A DNA stretch of 64,000 bases, taken from the NCBI GenBank assembly GCA_021397835.1, contig JAJFZO010000407.1:6386001-6450000 (forward strand), given 5' to 3'. Positions 36,927 to 48,002 of the stretch are shown here, piece after piece. The stretch is from Moringa oleifera (Eukaryota; Streptophyta; Magnoliopsida; Brassicales; Moringaceae). Made by a program: the position numbers and the translations under genes. The notes beneath the pieces were generated by a model, which did not search any database, had not been told where the DNA came from, and saw only the letters and a program-made list of their open reading frames with translations. The first letter of the stretch is position 1. Every line of letters starts with the position of its first letter.

Positions 36927-39300
36927 TTGTGGATATATTCCTACAGCACTGTTTTCTTGAACTAAAAAAGATTAGATACCAAGCACCCAGCAGTCGGCAG
37001 TCTCAAAACTGCACAACAGCAAACTGCAATAGGGAAAATATGAGATTATGTAAATATAAAGAAAAAATTGAAAGTACTAACAAGACACTATAAATTAGAA
37101 GCTTTACACCAAATGCTATGGCTGCAGCAAACAGTATTAAACGTATTAGGCAGCATCACAGACATCTAGACTGCCTGTGAAAATTTATCATCCGCTTGAA
37201 CTCTTATAAGCAGACTCCAAACAAGAAAGAAAATAACAAAAGAAAAGAGGATTCTATAAAGAGGGAAACCCCCTCTCCCAATGTCCAAAACAATGAAGGT
37301 CAAGAACAAAGAACCATACAAACGTAAGACATAAGGGAAGGATAGACTTCACAGAAATGATGTACATAGAGATGCCAAGACAAATCTTATCCGTCCAAGA
37401 ATAATGCACATTATAAAAGCTTTGCTTTCATGATAATTAAAATGCTTGAAATTCTGTACAGCACATCTGGATTAAGTTTACATTCTTATAAAGCTGAACT
37501 GAACACATGGTAAATTTTGTTACGTAGAAATCAATTAAGTCACAAACATGTCGGTGCTGCACATGCACAAGCATTTAGCTCCATTTCTTGCATTTGTAAT
37601 CTTTTAATCTGGCTTGTGCTAACAGTGTTTCATTCCCTTAATACTTGAACAGACACACAACTATCATTGACAGGCTGCTACAATCTCCAAGATCTCCTTC
37701 TTCAAAGTCCAGCGAACACCATCTACTTTCCTCCTTGACTTTCCATCTCATAATCATACATAAGGATATGAATGAGGGTATTCCATCATCAGCCCATACG
37801 GTTTGAAAAGTTAGAGCATGTAGTACTTACAGCTTCGCATTCATAAGGACTGAGGATAACAACTTAAGTTTGGATTTGCATGCAGTGACATTTTCAGGAA
37901 CTGGTTTGAAATTTTCGTAGTCTCAGTGAACTACTATTATCTGGTGCCTCTACAGGTTGGAACCACTAGTCCCATGTAAAACCCTTCATCCAACATACAT
38001 CTTGGATTTCTAGTAATCAAGGCCCCATCCAACGAGTGCATTTAGATGATGCTGATTTACAAAATACAAAACAGAAAAACTATCAGGGATGTTTTAAACA
38101 TTGTTGATCCCGGTATTGAAATTCTAAGATTCCTGCATAAATACATCAGACTAGTGACTGCTAGCGTACAGGTACCCTCATTTTCTCTTGAATAGGCACA
38201 TGTATCTGCCACCATAAAATTTGTGCTAAATGATTATCAAAAGACACGTTGTGAATGTTCTTCAATTTTGGTCAAGCCAATCCATCCTACATCCTTATTG
38301 GCTAGCGTCTAAGAAAATACTGCAAAGAATGAGCAAACTCCCACATTGCTCAAGAAAAAGAAAATGGAGAAGGTTCTCAATAGGGGACTGCTTCAAATCA
38401 CAACATCCTAAAGCCAATCCATGAAATATGTTGAGCTATTGCCACCTGACCATTTGATAACATAAGACTGCAAACTGAACAGAAGTTCCCTCAACCTTCA
38501 AAATCTCCGGCACTGACGCTGTTTATTAGCGATTTCAGACAGTAAATCAAGAGAAGACAACCAAGCAAGAATTGATTCAAACCATTATCGATTGATTGAT
38601 GATTGCACCTCCTATGCTTGAAGAGTCAGCCCAAAACTAAGATCTTATAGCTTCAATATTCATTCACAAATCATAGTGTTTGTAGCGTTAAATTTTAATT
38701 AAATAAAAAAGATAATATACCTTCAGAGAATTAACAACAAAAAACGGACATCACCAAGCAGCTAAACGACAGGAAACGCCACAAAAAATGCACCGAAACA
38801 TGAAGTAAGCAGATCAACGCAGGAATTACGAATAAAGCCCAAAAGTGAGCGGAATTAACACGGGATCAGGCATACCAGATGAAAAAACATGAAATCAAAG
38901 ATGAAGAAGACAGAGATCTAATAAATTAAAAGAAATCATCAAAGTGATTGACCAAATCAGGGGAACAAAAAGATAGAGATAAGTAGAATTGATGATGGAC
39001 GGAATAAGGGGGAGGAGAGAAGAGAGGTACCGGAGAGATCTCTGCGTGCGTATGTGTGACAGTGATGATGATCTGAAGAGGAAGAGCTGAGCAGAGCTGG
39101 CAATAAAGGGAGATAGAAAAGGCAGATACCTGAAAAGAAAAGTGAATTATTGCTGTGGTGTGTGATGTCCTGCGTTTCTCTTTCTAACTTTTTTTTTTTT
39201 TTTTGAGATTTGCAATTCAGAGAGAGAGAGAGAGAGAGAGAGGGAGATGAATGAATTATGAGAAGGTGAAGAGAGAATAGAAAGCTTCGGAGAGAGAGTT
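36927..39300 (-). other. Villin 5' UTR with a long intron, and promoter
   Basis: The first coding exon begins at 36926. Possible splice donors on the minus strand lie at 39030 (CCG before GTACCT) and 39129 (CAG before GTATCT). This suggests a 5' non-coding exon at about 39031-39300 and a leader intron of about 2 kb. The leader and promoter hold a T-run (39188-39204) and a GA tract (39221-39242; CT on the transcribed strand), common in plant 5' leaders. No coding sequence is recognisable in 37000-39000. Confidence 0.45.
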
Positions 39301-41715
39301 ATGGTCAGAGAAAGTCGTTATTTAAGGCAAGAACGATCCGGTGACGATGGCACCGGCCATTTTAGCTCAGATGATTAGAGTGTCCTTTTCTTATTTTTAT
39401 ATTTTGTTACTTTTTCTTTATTACAAATATATATATATAACATAATTTATTTTGTCTGGTCCTGCTTTCTCATTATTCTTTCATTTGAAGATAATAAAAT
39501 TATTATTATTATTTTAACAAATAGGTGTTAGGGCATGGAACATGGAAATACTGAAATTTTGGTATATAAAAATTGCGGTTTTACAAAATGGAAAGGTTGT
39601 AACTGCAAAAACAAACTAAGCAAACTTTTGAAGCCCGAAAATCTGTCTTCAGGTTCCTAAAACAAAAACAGTTTTCAGAGTTAGACTAGCATCATGCATC
39701 TTTTATTTATGTTTTTCCTTTTCGTTGGGCACATACTCTGTCATATTAAATTAACAGCAAAAAGAAAAACAATGGCGTCCGTTCAAAAAAGTTGTTTGGT
39801 GACTCCTCCCCTTTAGCTCCATTGATCAACAGAAAAAGAGTACCACAAGTACATTCAGTGTGGTTACCTGTATCGCCAAGGTTCAATAGAGTCGGGTCAA
39901 TAGGAAGATTAAAGACATTTTTATAAAGAACATTTGGAAACAAAAATGTTAAGAAGATTATATGGTTGCTGATATTGTTATAATTTTGAAAGCCAATAAA
40001 ACAGGTAGGCAAGCATTAAATTGGTAAGAATTAAGTCTGATATTTCTCAAATCTAACAATTAAAACGCACAGGTGAAAAGTTTCATAAAAACAAAAAGAA
40101 AATTTCATTTAATTTTAGAAAAGAGTGGATCCAGGCTTGGGGCGTGTGGCATAGAGAACCTGTACGGCATACATCATGGTCATGGGCAAGGGTAGAGGGG
40201 AGAGAGAGAGTCATCAGTCATGGCTGGGCATTAGCATTGGCATACCCCCAATTAAGTACAAGTTTTTAATTTTAGATGAGTAGGTCGTCATTTTCCAAGC
40301 ACCCAAAAGCCCAAATTCAATGGGGGGTTTTTGCACAAACATAAACCGCAAGGCAAGGCAAGGCAGCTCACTACAACGACAACCTAAAAAGAAAATGAGA
40401 GTCGCTTTCACATGATGTAAGGTTAAGACCATATGTACCTTTGCATACTTATCTTAATTAAGGAGCCCATTTATCAATTGATATATTTTCAAATTGACCA
40501 AAATTGATGATCAACAAGATCAGAGAGTGTTGTTAGGTAGGACGTTTGCATGTCAGCCTCTCACTGGATTATGGTTGAAGATTACTCCAAGGCTAAATAT
40601 ACCCAGAAAAATTGTAACGAAGAATACCCGAGAGCTTTGCATGGAATTTTATTTTTTAAATGAAGTATGAATAAGAAGTTACCTTAGGGAAGGTTCAGAA
40701 TCTATGAAATGGAGGCCAAAGAACTACTAGAAAATCTGTACAGTAACTAGTTACTTGTAGGTAAAGTCAGCATAATCATGTACCATAAACACTTGATTAT
40801 GGTTAAAAAAAAAACATTGGTTGGGAGCCAAAGTGATGCTATTGATCCAGGCAGGAGAAGATGTGAATGTGAAGCCTATTCAAAATTGTTAAAGAATTGA
40901 TAGGCATTAATTGGACAGAAGTAAAAGAATGAGACACTGAAATGTTGTAGACATTTCATGTCAGGTGGCTAAGAAAAGTGGCAAGCAGATGAGGGCTGTC
41001 TGCATGGACGTCAGGATTTATTTATCATTTTTTCACAAAGTTCCCAAAAAAAATAAGATAGGTTGAGAGGATAGCCAATGCAATTTATTTTTAAATCAAT
41101 ACATTAAGATTTTTTTCTTATTGAAGATGTGTTGGTTTTTTAAATAAGTATTAATGCATGATAATGAAATAAAATTAATAATTAAAATTTTATATATTTT
41201 ATTTTTATTAAGTTAATATAATAAATCATATTAAAAATAATTTTTAATTAAAAAAATACAAACTCAAACCAACAAAAAAAAAAAGGAAAAAATTCCCGCC
41301 CATTTAGAAGAGCCTCAACAGCTCATAAATATCTAACAAATTTTGTCACCTTTAATTGCAATAGTTTTTCATTCATGAAGCCAGATAATGTTTTACACAA
41401 ACTTCACCTAACATCTCTCTCCCCATTAATCCCAAGTTTAGAAGGAAAAAAAGGAAACCAAAAAGAAAAAAAACACAGAAATGAACGGGCACAGACGCTT
41501 GTCCTGAGTTAGAAACCAAATAGAATCCAGAAAATAGGTATTGGGTAAAAGTGTGGAGTTGTTGCTTGGCTGCTCTCAGAGCATGAAGTGACCATATCAT
41601 GTGTTGAAGCTGGGCCTGGTCCACAGCCTCTTCTCGCCCACATGGCAGGTTTCTGTTTATTCTTCTAATTAAATGAAATAGGAAGGGCCGCCCATTGTGG
41701 CTGTCTTGCTTTAAG

Positions 41716-41806
41716 TCTGATCTTCACATTCCTTCTTTCTCAGGGAAAATGCTCTCTTTACTCTGATCTTCACATTCCTTCTTTCTCAGGGAAAATGCTC
41801 TCTTTT
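41716..41806. repeat. Two-copy 46-bp tandem duplication
   Basis: The unit starting 'tctgatcttcacattcc' at 41716 repeats from 41762 with virtually no change, ending before a T-rich/A-rich stretch. Recent, from the near-identity. Confidence 0.9.
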
Positions 41807-42643
41807 CCTTAAAAAAAAAAAAAAAAACAAAAACTCTGATCCCATCCACTGACCTAATTAATTCCCAAATACTTATAAGAATTGGAATGTAATTAATCAC
41901 TTCAGTTGATCATGAAACTACAATTAAAATGATAAAAAGAGAAAAGGATGGAGGGTGCTGCACATTAGGCAAAAGTAGTCAGGCCCCAGAAAGAAGAGTG
42001 TTAGCTTACAGACTTTATATGTACAGTCATCCTCAATGAAAATAATTGCCCCTCTATTTTCTGTCCAATTCGGCAATCTTGCAACTAGCTTACCTTTCAT
42101 AAGGAACACACTCATATTTCATAACAACACTTGGGTGACACCCATCTAATATGCCAGAGCCCAATTTGTTTATCACTCCATGTAGAATGCAGCTAGTATT
42201 GGTAATTCCATCAGATGAGATTCAGACTATTTCATTATCTGGTCATACAAACAAATCTCAAGGAACGAAAGTCAAGAGATGCTTGCTCATTCCAATTCAT
42301 TTTCTCCGTATATTATTGACTGCATGGAGAAAGGCAGCATGCTTTCTTTATCTTTTCTATTACTCTTGCACTAATTACAAAATTTATAATCCTCATATGA
42401 ACAATTAGACTATAGAATTCAATTAGTCAGACACAAACAGCAGCCTTTAAAGGGCCCATGATTTCGTTAGGAAAATCAGTACCAAGTAATGATCCGCCTC
42501 TTCCTCCATGATGGTTGTGCAGCAAAGGCAGTCTTATTCCCCTGTTACTTAAACATTAGTTATTAAGGTTCAACGACAGCAAACATGCTGTGGCACTTAT
42601 AAGCAATGCATCACTCATCAAAGACACTGGAACAGACCCACAG

Positions 42644-42644
42644 C

Positions 42645-42675
<31 letters not shown>

Positions 42676-42679
42676 AAAA
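42644..42679. repeat. C22-A14 homopolymer junction
   Basis: 22 C residues pass directly into about 14 A residues. Confidence 0.9.
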
Positions 42680-43506
42680 GATGCTTCCGCAATTATGAAA
42701 CCAATATATATGGATTAGAATGCAGAAAGGAAAGGAACTGGTTCCTTCACCCAACTTATTTCTTTAAAGGGCAAATCACAAACAAAATATAATACATCAT
42801 GTTACTCTCTACAAATGCACGGCAACAAGTCCAAATAAACAAAGGCTAAGGATTTTGAGTCAAATAAAAGGATAGACGGAGAGAAATAATATTCACAGAC
42901 AGTAAGAAAGAGGCAGGAAAGAAGAGAATCTCACGAAACAATTTAAAACTAGCATTTCCCTATCCTATCGAATCATCTTCATTTTTCATATTATGGGGCA
43001 GGCAGTATTCATTTTGTTGAGTGCACCTTTGTCCAAAAGGGAAAAGCAGATATGATTAACTTTGGTGTTTTCTAATAAGGGCATTTCAAAAAGAATGGGA
43101 AAGATCCTACTTATTCACCAATGTTATCCATAAAGTTGCATGTGACGACTTTAAGAGGCAAATGAGTACCCAACATTGAGAGACTATCCCACAAAAGATG
43201 TTCTCATGGTACTACAATGATGGGATCTATAATGGCACTCTCAAGTCAATGAAGAGAGAAAATTAAAAAGAAAACTGTGCTTACTTAACCATTTGGCGTA
43301 CTCATCAGAACTAGCACTTCCCTCAACATTGAAACACCCATCAAACTTGCCATATTCTACAATTTTGGATGCTTCCTTTAACTTCTAAAGCATGGAATTA
43401 CTCAGCTGGGTAAAAACTGAATTAGGAAACTAGAAAACTCTAACCTTCCCAGAAAGCATAAGTTAGTGAGGATAATCTTCATCTGAATTCATCTGTTGAT
43501 CAACCA

Positions 43507-45657
43507 CTAGAAAAAGTAACCCCTGCACTTTGATGACCCACAAAGGCACTTTTTCTTCATCTTGTCTGCTTTATCTGGTGGCACCATGCCATAATTATAT
43601 GTCAACTCTGTCATGGGAGGAATATGTTTGATAGCATGAAACACAACATTAAGGCTAAGCTCCTGATTGTTTTCACGCAATATTGGCTGCCAGAATATAT
43701 TAGGAGAGCAACTGTGATTCATGAAACGAGCCACATTACCGACATTTCTTGCACTAATAATTAGTGGAAATGGTATCTCGGGAGTCACATTACAGTCATC
43801 AGCCAGAACTCCAATTGGCTGATAAGTACGAGTAGCATCAAAAATGTAATCATCTTCACTTTCATTTCCTAGCTCTTCTAGCTTAGAAATATCGATGACT
43901 TCCCCTGCATATTCGCATATGAATGCTCCAGCACGGATTGGATCCCAGGATCTCAGACCCCAACCTTTATCCTTAGTTTTAAACACCTCAAGACGAACTT
44001 TCAAACCTCCTTGGGACACACGGTTCCTGCAATTAAGTGGGCATTGGCAGGAAGGGCCACACTCATATATTAGGGATTTCGGGCTCACAAGGACCCCATT
44101 GGCACTATATGGGAGATAGCCTCCATTCTTTTGGATGCACCGGCAGTTGGGATTACCAGAGAGGCATCCCCCGGGGCAAGTACAGCCAGTATCGGGCTCT
44201 AGTGAAGTTATAGATCTTGAATATTTCAGACTAGGATAGTATGTGAAACATGCAGGCCCCTTCTCATCATCAACGTCATTTACAAGAGAAATTGGTAAAT
44301 TTTCTGCCCCTGATGTAAGATCTGGCAATATGATTCCAACTCTAGTGGCAGTGCCATCTCTATATTGCTGAATTGATTTCCAAACCATGAATGCTTCAGG
44401 CTGGCCAGGTATCCTAATCAATTTATACTTAAAGACATTGAAACCAGACTTCCCTTTCTCAACCCATGATTCCCGGATTTTATAGAGACCATCATAGACA
44501 TACACTTTCCCAGTTGGATTTGCTATATCCTTTATACCCCGAATAACTCTTACCTCATTACCCCTATGCACGCTCTTCTCCAATGCGAGATTACCCCTTT
44601 CCAGTTTCTGATCCGTATGTATATTCCCACCTTGGCCACTGTAAATGAGCACATTGCTATCTTCCACATTATCTTCATAACCACCAGATGAAACAATGCT
44701 AACCGCAACTGGCTCTTCTTCTTGACTGGTTTTGAGACCCACGTAATCAATTCCAGCCATAGATGGACCATGCAAACCAACCAAGCACAACTCCATCCTG
44801 AAAAAGAAGATGTCCCCGACTTCAACACCAGGTATCATCCCAATTTTCTTCCTGTTATTTGCCCGAATTCCTTTAGTCATCAAGATTGTGCCTGCTCTTA
44901 AATCAGGGCGTCTTGCAACCCCTGCGGCTGCTTCCTTTGCATCTTCAATCTGTGAAATTTTTCTTCTCAGTGAGTTATATATCAGCAATACATATTCCAC
45001 ACGCTCCTTGTCACCATCCGTCCCCTGAAATGTATCCAATGCAATGAGATTAGATGATGAAAGAATACCATTAACCACTGAATCTGTGTCAATATCAGGC
45101 AAGGCAAAATTGAATTCTCGGTTGCCCCTAGTCCTCTTTTGGGACTTGTTCTTTGGTCTTTCTGCCTTAATAGTATCTTCTTCATCAGTGACATGCATAC
45201 TATCTTTACACAAATACACACCCTGATTTTCATTGTCACTATAACAATTTCCTACTGCAATTGCGGTACCAGATTGTGATCGAGCATGACTTCTGGAAGG
45301 TGTTGGAGATGACGGAGTTCGAAATGAAGTTATTGGAACAGCAGGAGTAATTGCCCTGCTATACCCAGAGGGTGCAGCTTGGTTGGGCACAGCAAATGGT
45401 GTTTGTGGGCTTTGCTCAGGTGGCCTTTGAGAGCCAACTGAATCAAAAAAGGGATAGAATGGCACCACCCCAGGTGGGAAAGGACCAGACGGGGGGGCAC
45501 AAACAAAGGGGGCAGCTTGGGGAGTAGCAAATGAAGTGACATCGGGGGATGCAGGGAATATTGGAACCAGACATCGCAGTGGTCTTATATTCAAAACCCT
45601 AGACTTATCCAATGACCCAGAAAGAGGAATTGAATGTTGACCCGGTGTTTGATCCAT
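43507..45657 (-). CDS. SUVH1/SUVH3-type histone H3K9 methyltransferase
   Basis: Nuclear SET-domain protein of 716 residues. The SRA domain binds methylated DNA and the SET domain uses S-adenosylmethionine to methylate H3K9; some members of this clade (Arabidopsis SUVH1/3) instead promote expression of methylated genes. Order: Pro/Ser-rich N terminus (30-130); basic KNKSQKRTR (169-177); SRA/YDG at about 270-418 with MELCLVGLHG and YSGQGGN; cysteine-rich pre-SET at 470-546 (CTCPGGC, CRC, CQCPLNC); SET at 553-692 with KGWGLRSW, RFMNHSCSPN (644-653) and ELTYNYG; post-SET CLCGSSKC (704-711). All key Cys and the NHSC motif are present, so it looks active. The CDS is a single exon. An intron in the 5' UTR is likely, with a donor at 46352. 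The divergent neighbour is the arabinofuranosidase gene. Confidence 0.95.
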   Translation of the reverse strand: MDQTPGQHSIPLSGSLDKSRVLNIRPLRCLVPIFPASPDVTSFATPQAAPFVCAPPSGPFPPGVVPFYPFFDSVGSQRPPEQSPQTPFAVPNQAAPSGYSRAITPAVPITSFRTPSSPTPSRSHARSQSGTAIAVGNCYSDNENQGVYLCKDSMHVTDEEDTIKAERPKNKSQKRTRGNREFNFALPDIDTDSVVNGILSSSNLIALDTFQGTDGDKERVEYVLLIYNSLRRKISQIEDAKEAAAGVARRPDLRAGTILMTKGIRANNRKKIGMIPGVEVGDIFFFRMELCLVGLHGPSMAGIDYVGLKTSQEEEPVAVSIVSSGGYEDNVEDSNVLIYSGQGGNIHTDQKLERGNLALEKSVHRGNEVRVIRGIKDIANPTGKVYVYDGLYKIRESWVEKGKSGFNVFKYKLIRIPGQPEAFMVWKSIQQYRDGTATRVGIILPDLTSGAENLPISLVNDVDDEKGPACFTYYPSLKYSRSITSLEPDTGCTCPGGCLSGNPNCRCIQKNGGYLPYSANGVLVSPKSLIYECGPSCQCPLNCRNRVSQGGLKVRLEVFKTKDKGWGLRSWDPIRAGAFICEYAGEVIDISKLEELGNESEDDYIFDATRTYQPIGVLADDCNVTPEIPFPLIISARNVGNVARFMNHSCSPNIFWQPILRENNQELSLNVVFHAIKHIPPMTELTYNYGMVPPDKADKMKKKCLCGSSKCRGYFF

Positions 45658-46460
45658 TGAAGACTTTGAGGCTAGGCTAGATAGTTAAGGGCTTGGAACC
45701 ACTAACTCCACTTCTCTATCAGCAATCCATACAAATTTCCCATGTCTTCTCCTTCCTCCAGCTAAAGTTACACTGGAAACAACATGTAAACCTCTCAGAA
45801 GTCTGACGAATCACATCTATCACAGAAAGGCAACATTTTGCATGTAAAACAATTCATCACACCAAACAGGTTAAGAAAAATGCAGACTTTTGAGTTTCAG
45901 GCATAAATTCATATAACATGCAAGCAAATATCAAGTCAGCGCCAGAAGCAAAACTAGTGAAATAAGCAACAGACATCAAAATTCCAGAGGGAAAAAAATC
46001 TTAAATTTGGAAAATTGGCGGAACAATCAGAAACAAATTGATATCAAATGACGAGGCACAGACTATTTTAGTCTAATTTGGAGAAAGCAGTTTATCAGTT
46101 AGGAACCAAAACATGTTCTTAGGGTTTTAGTCTTTTCTCCCAGTGTAGTGGCCAACCAGAACAAGAGAGATCATCCAAAATCAAAAGGTTACCAAAAAAG
46201 AAGAACAGCATAACAGAGATCTCAAAATCAAGGGGGAAAAAGAAAAGGCTAATTGAATCTTGCGACAGGAAAAAGGACCCGCATTTTAAGTGTAACGGAA
46301 CGGATGGGTAAAAAACGAGCCTACGATATCACCTTGCAAGGGAAGTAATTACCTGACAGATTTGCAGCCTTGGGAGCCTCTGAAAGGTCTGACTACTTCT
46401 TGGCAAGTTGTCTTGAAGAAACTAAAAGGAGCGCATCTCTGTTATGTACACGTGTGTTTA
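45658..46460 (-). promoter_or_regulatory. SUVH 5' UTR with leader intron
   Basis: The minus strand shows CTGTCAG followed by GTAATT (donor, exon edge 46353), and an acceptor-like CTATCTAG (near 45685) shortly upstream of the ATG at 45657. This suggests a non-coding first exon at about 46353-46450 and a leader intron of about 670 bases. Leader introns are common in intronless-CDS SUVH genes. Confidence 0.5.
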
Positions 46461-46605
46461 CCTGTCTATGTTTTATCTATGTATTTATATTTATATTCTT
46501 ATTTCCACTTTTTGTGTATGTTTTCTGACTTCTGAGCTGTCCTACACTCCAACTTTAAGATTACTATCTATTTTTCTCCCGCCCAAGCTACCGGCTTGAA
46601 AAAGA

Positions 46606-46632
<27 letters not shown>
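46606..46632. repeat. (AT)n microsatellite
   Basis: About 14 AT units between the divergent SUVH and arabinofuranosidase genes. Confidence 0.9.
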
Positions 46633-46639
<7 letters not shown>

Positions 46640-48002
46640 AAATGTGATTCCACCATCTTGTGCAGCTGTGCTCGATATGCTTTCGAAGGGAAAACTTGGG
46701 TTCTGAGACCATTGCTTCCAAAGACAAGGTAACTATATTAATTGGTAAAATAAAGAGGACATGGATTAGCACATTTGTGTATAGCCTACGTTTAAAGTTA
46801 TTCTATATTTGGTATATGCCAGACATGTAAGATATTCTATGTTTGATTTATTATTTACATCTAAGATATTCTTAGTTTGGTGTATTGGATAACAATACAT
46901 TTGCTGTGTCGGTTGTGTTTTTCCATCCTTCAGGGATGATTTTAACCCTAAGTTGGATTTCAGTGACAGAACACCCCCCATTGAAAGCGAAATTTTCTAT
47001 CCTTCGAAGACGGGAAAAAAAGAAAAGGTAAACAGAGGGAAAACGGAGAAAGACAAATGTTAACTAAATTGAGACGTGACAGAAGGTGGTTGTGGGGTCC
47101 AAAAGAAATCTTAAAGAAACATTAATATATTGCTTGTAATCCACCTCCAGGGCAACAGTGGAACAGGTGCTGACGTGAACGCAATGGCCAGAAGCAAAGC
47201 AATGCCAAGCCTGCTAGGCGCCGATTCGTTGCTTACATAAATCCCTGATTCCAGCAATCAAGTCAAACTCACTCACCCACACTGATTACGTCCACGGAAG
47301 TATCTCTTTTGTTCCCGTGCCAATCCTATCTCTCCACTGATTCAGGTAAAAGTCTTTTGTTTCTCTCATGATTAATTGAAACGATTACTTGTTGTTTTAC
47401 TCTGTATCATCAATTTCGGTTAAGCTTACTTGATTATGTTTGCTCCACGGCTTTTAGTTTTCTTCTCAGTTCTTGCTGTTTATATTCGGTTTTGTTCCGT
47501 CAATTATGGTTTAGGATTCTTTTTTATCATTACAAATTTTTTCTGGGCTGGTTTTAGTTGGAGTTCCTCAATCTGTTTTGATTTTTGTTCACTTAGTTGG
47601 TTTTGCCTCTGCTAGCTATGATTTAACAGTCTCAGTCTCTTCTGCACTGAAATTCAAACCTGTTGCACTTACTGGGATCAGGATGGCTCTTCTCATTTAT
47701 TTTATTTTGACCTTGGCATTTCCTTTTGGCTACCTAGTGGAGTCCAGATGGAGATGACATGATAGTGTAGTCTGGGTATCTTTGTTTAGGCATAACAGAT
47801 TATCCGGAAGAACATGTTACTGTTTATGTGTTTCTATCTTTCTTTTTTTTTTTGGTTAATTAATTAGCATCTTTATATGTGAGACCATAGTTCTGCTCGT
47901 GCTTTAGTTTTTCTTTTTAATTTTTTCATATACAGAAACAAGCCAACTTCCTTCACAAGTACCTCCTTGGGAGGTGGCAGTACCGGATGTGGTGACTGAG
48001 CA
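46633..48002 (+). promoter_or_regulatory. Upstream region and 5' UTR of the arabinofuranosidase gene
   Basis: A leader exon ends at 47345 (ATTCAG before GTAAAA) and a second part starts at 47936 after 'tatacag', giving a 5' UTR intron of 590 bases. Upstream of about 47200 is promoter territory shared with the SUVH gene on the other strand. No coding sequence. Confidence 0.5.
47987..47995 (+). promoter_or_regulatory. Two-codon upstream ORF before arabinofuranosidase start
   Basis: ATG-TGG-TGA ends 7 bases before the main ATG at 48003, within the exon carrying the start. Its start context is weak (C at -3, T at +4), whereas the main start has G at -3 and G at +4. Confidence 0.6.

Larger units (their letters stand above)
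39301..43290. other. Intergenic region without recognisable gene
   Basis: AT-rich, with scattered short open frames lacking any family signature. Holds a 46-bp tandem duplication (41716-41806) and a C/A homopolymer junction (42644-42679). It includes the villin promoter at its low end and the SUVH downstream flank at its high end. Confidence 0.55.

Noticed and set aside
41373..41624. 83-codon minus-strand frame between villin and SUVH
   Set aside because: No domain or start context of note; composition fits random AT-rich DNA.
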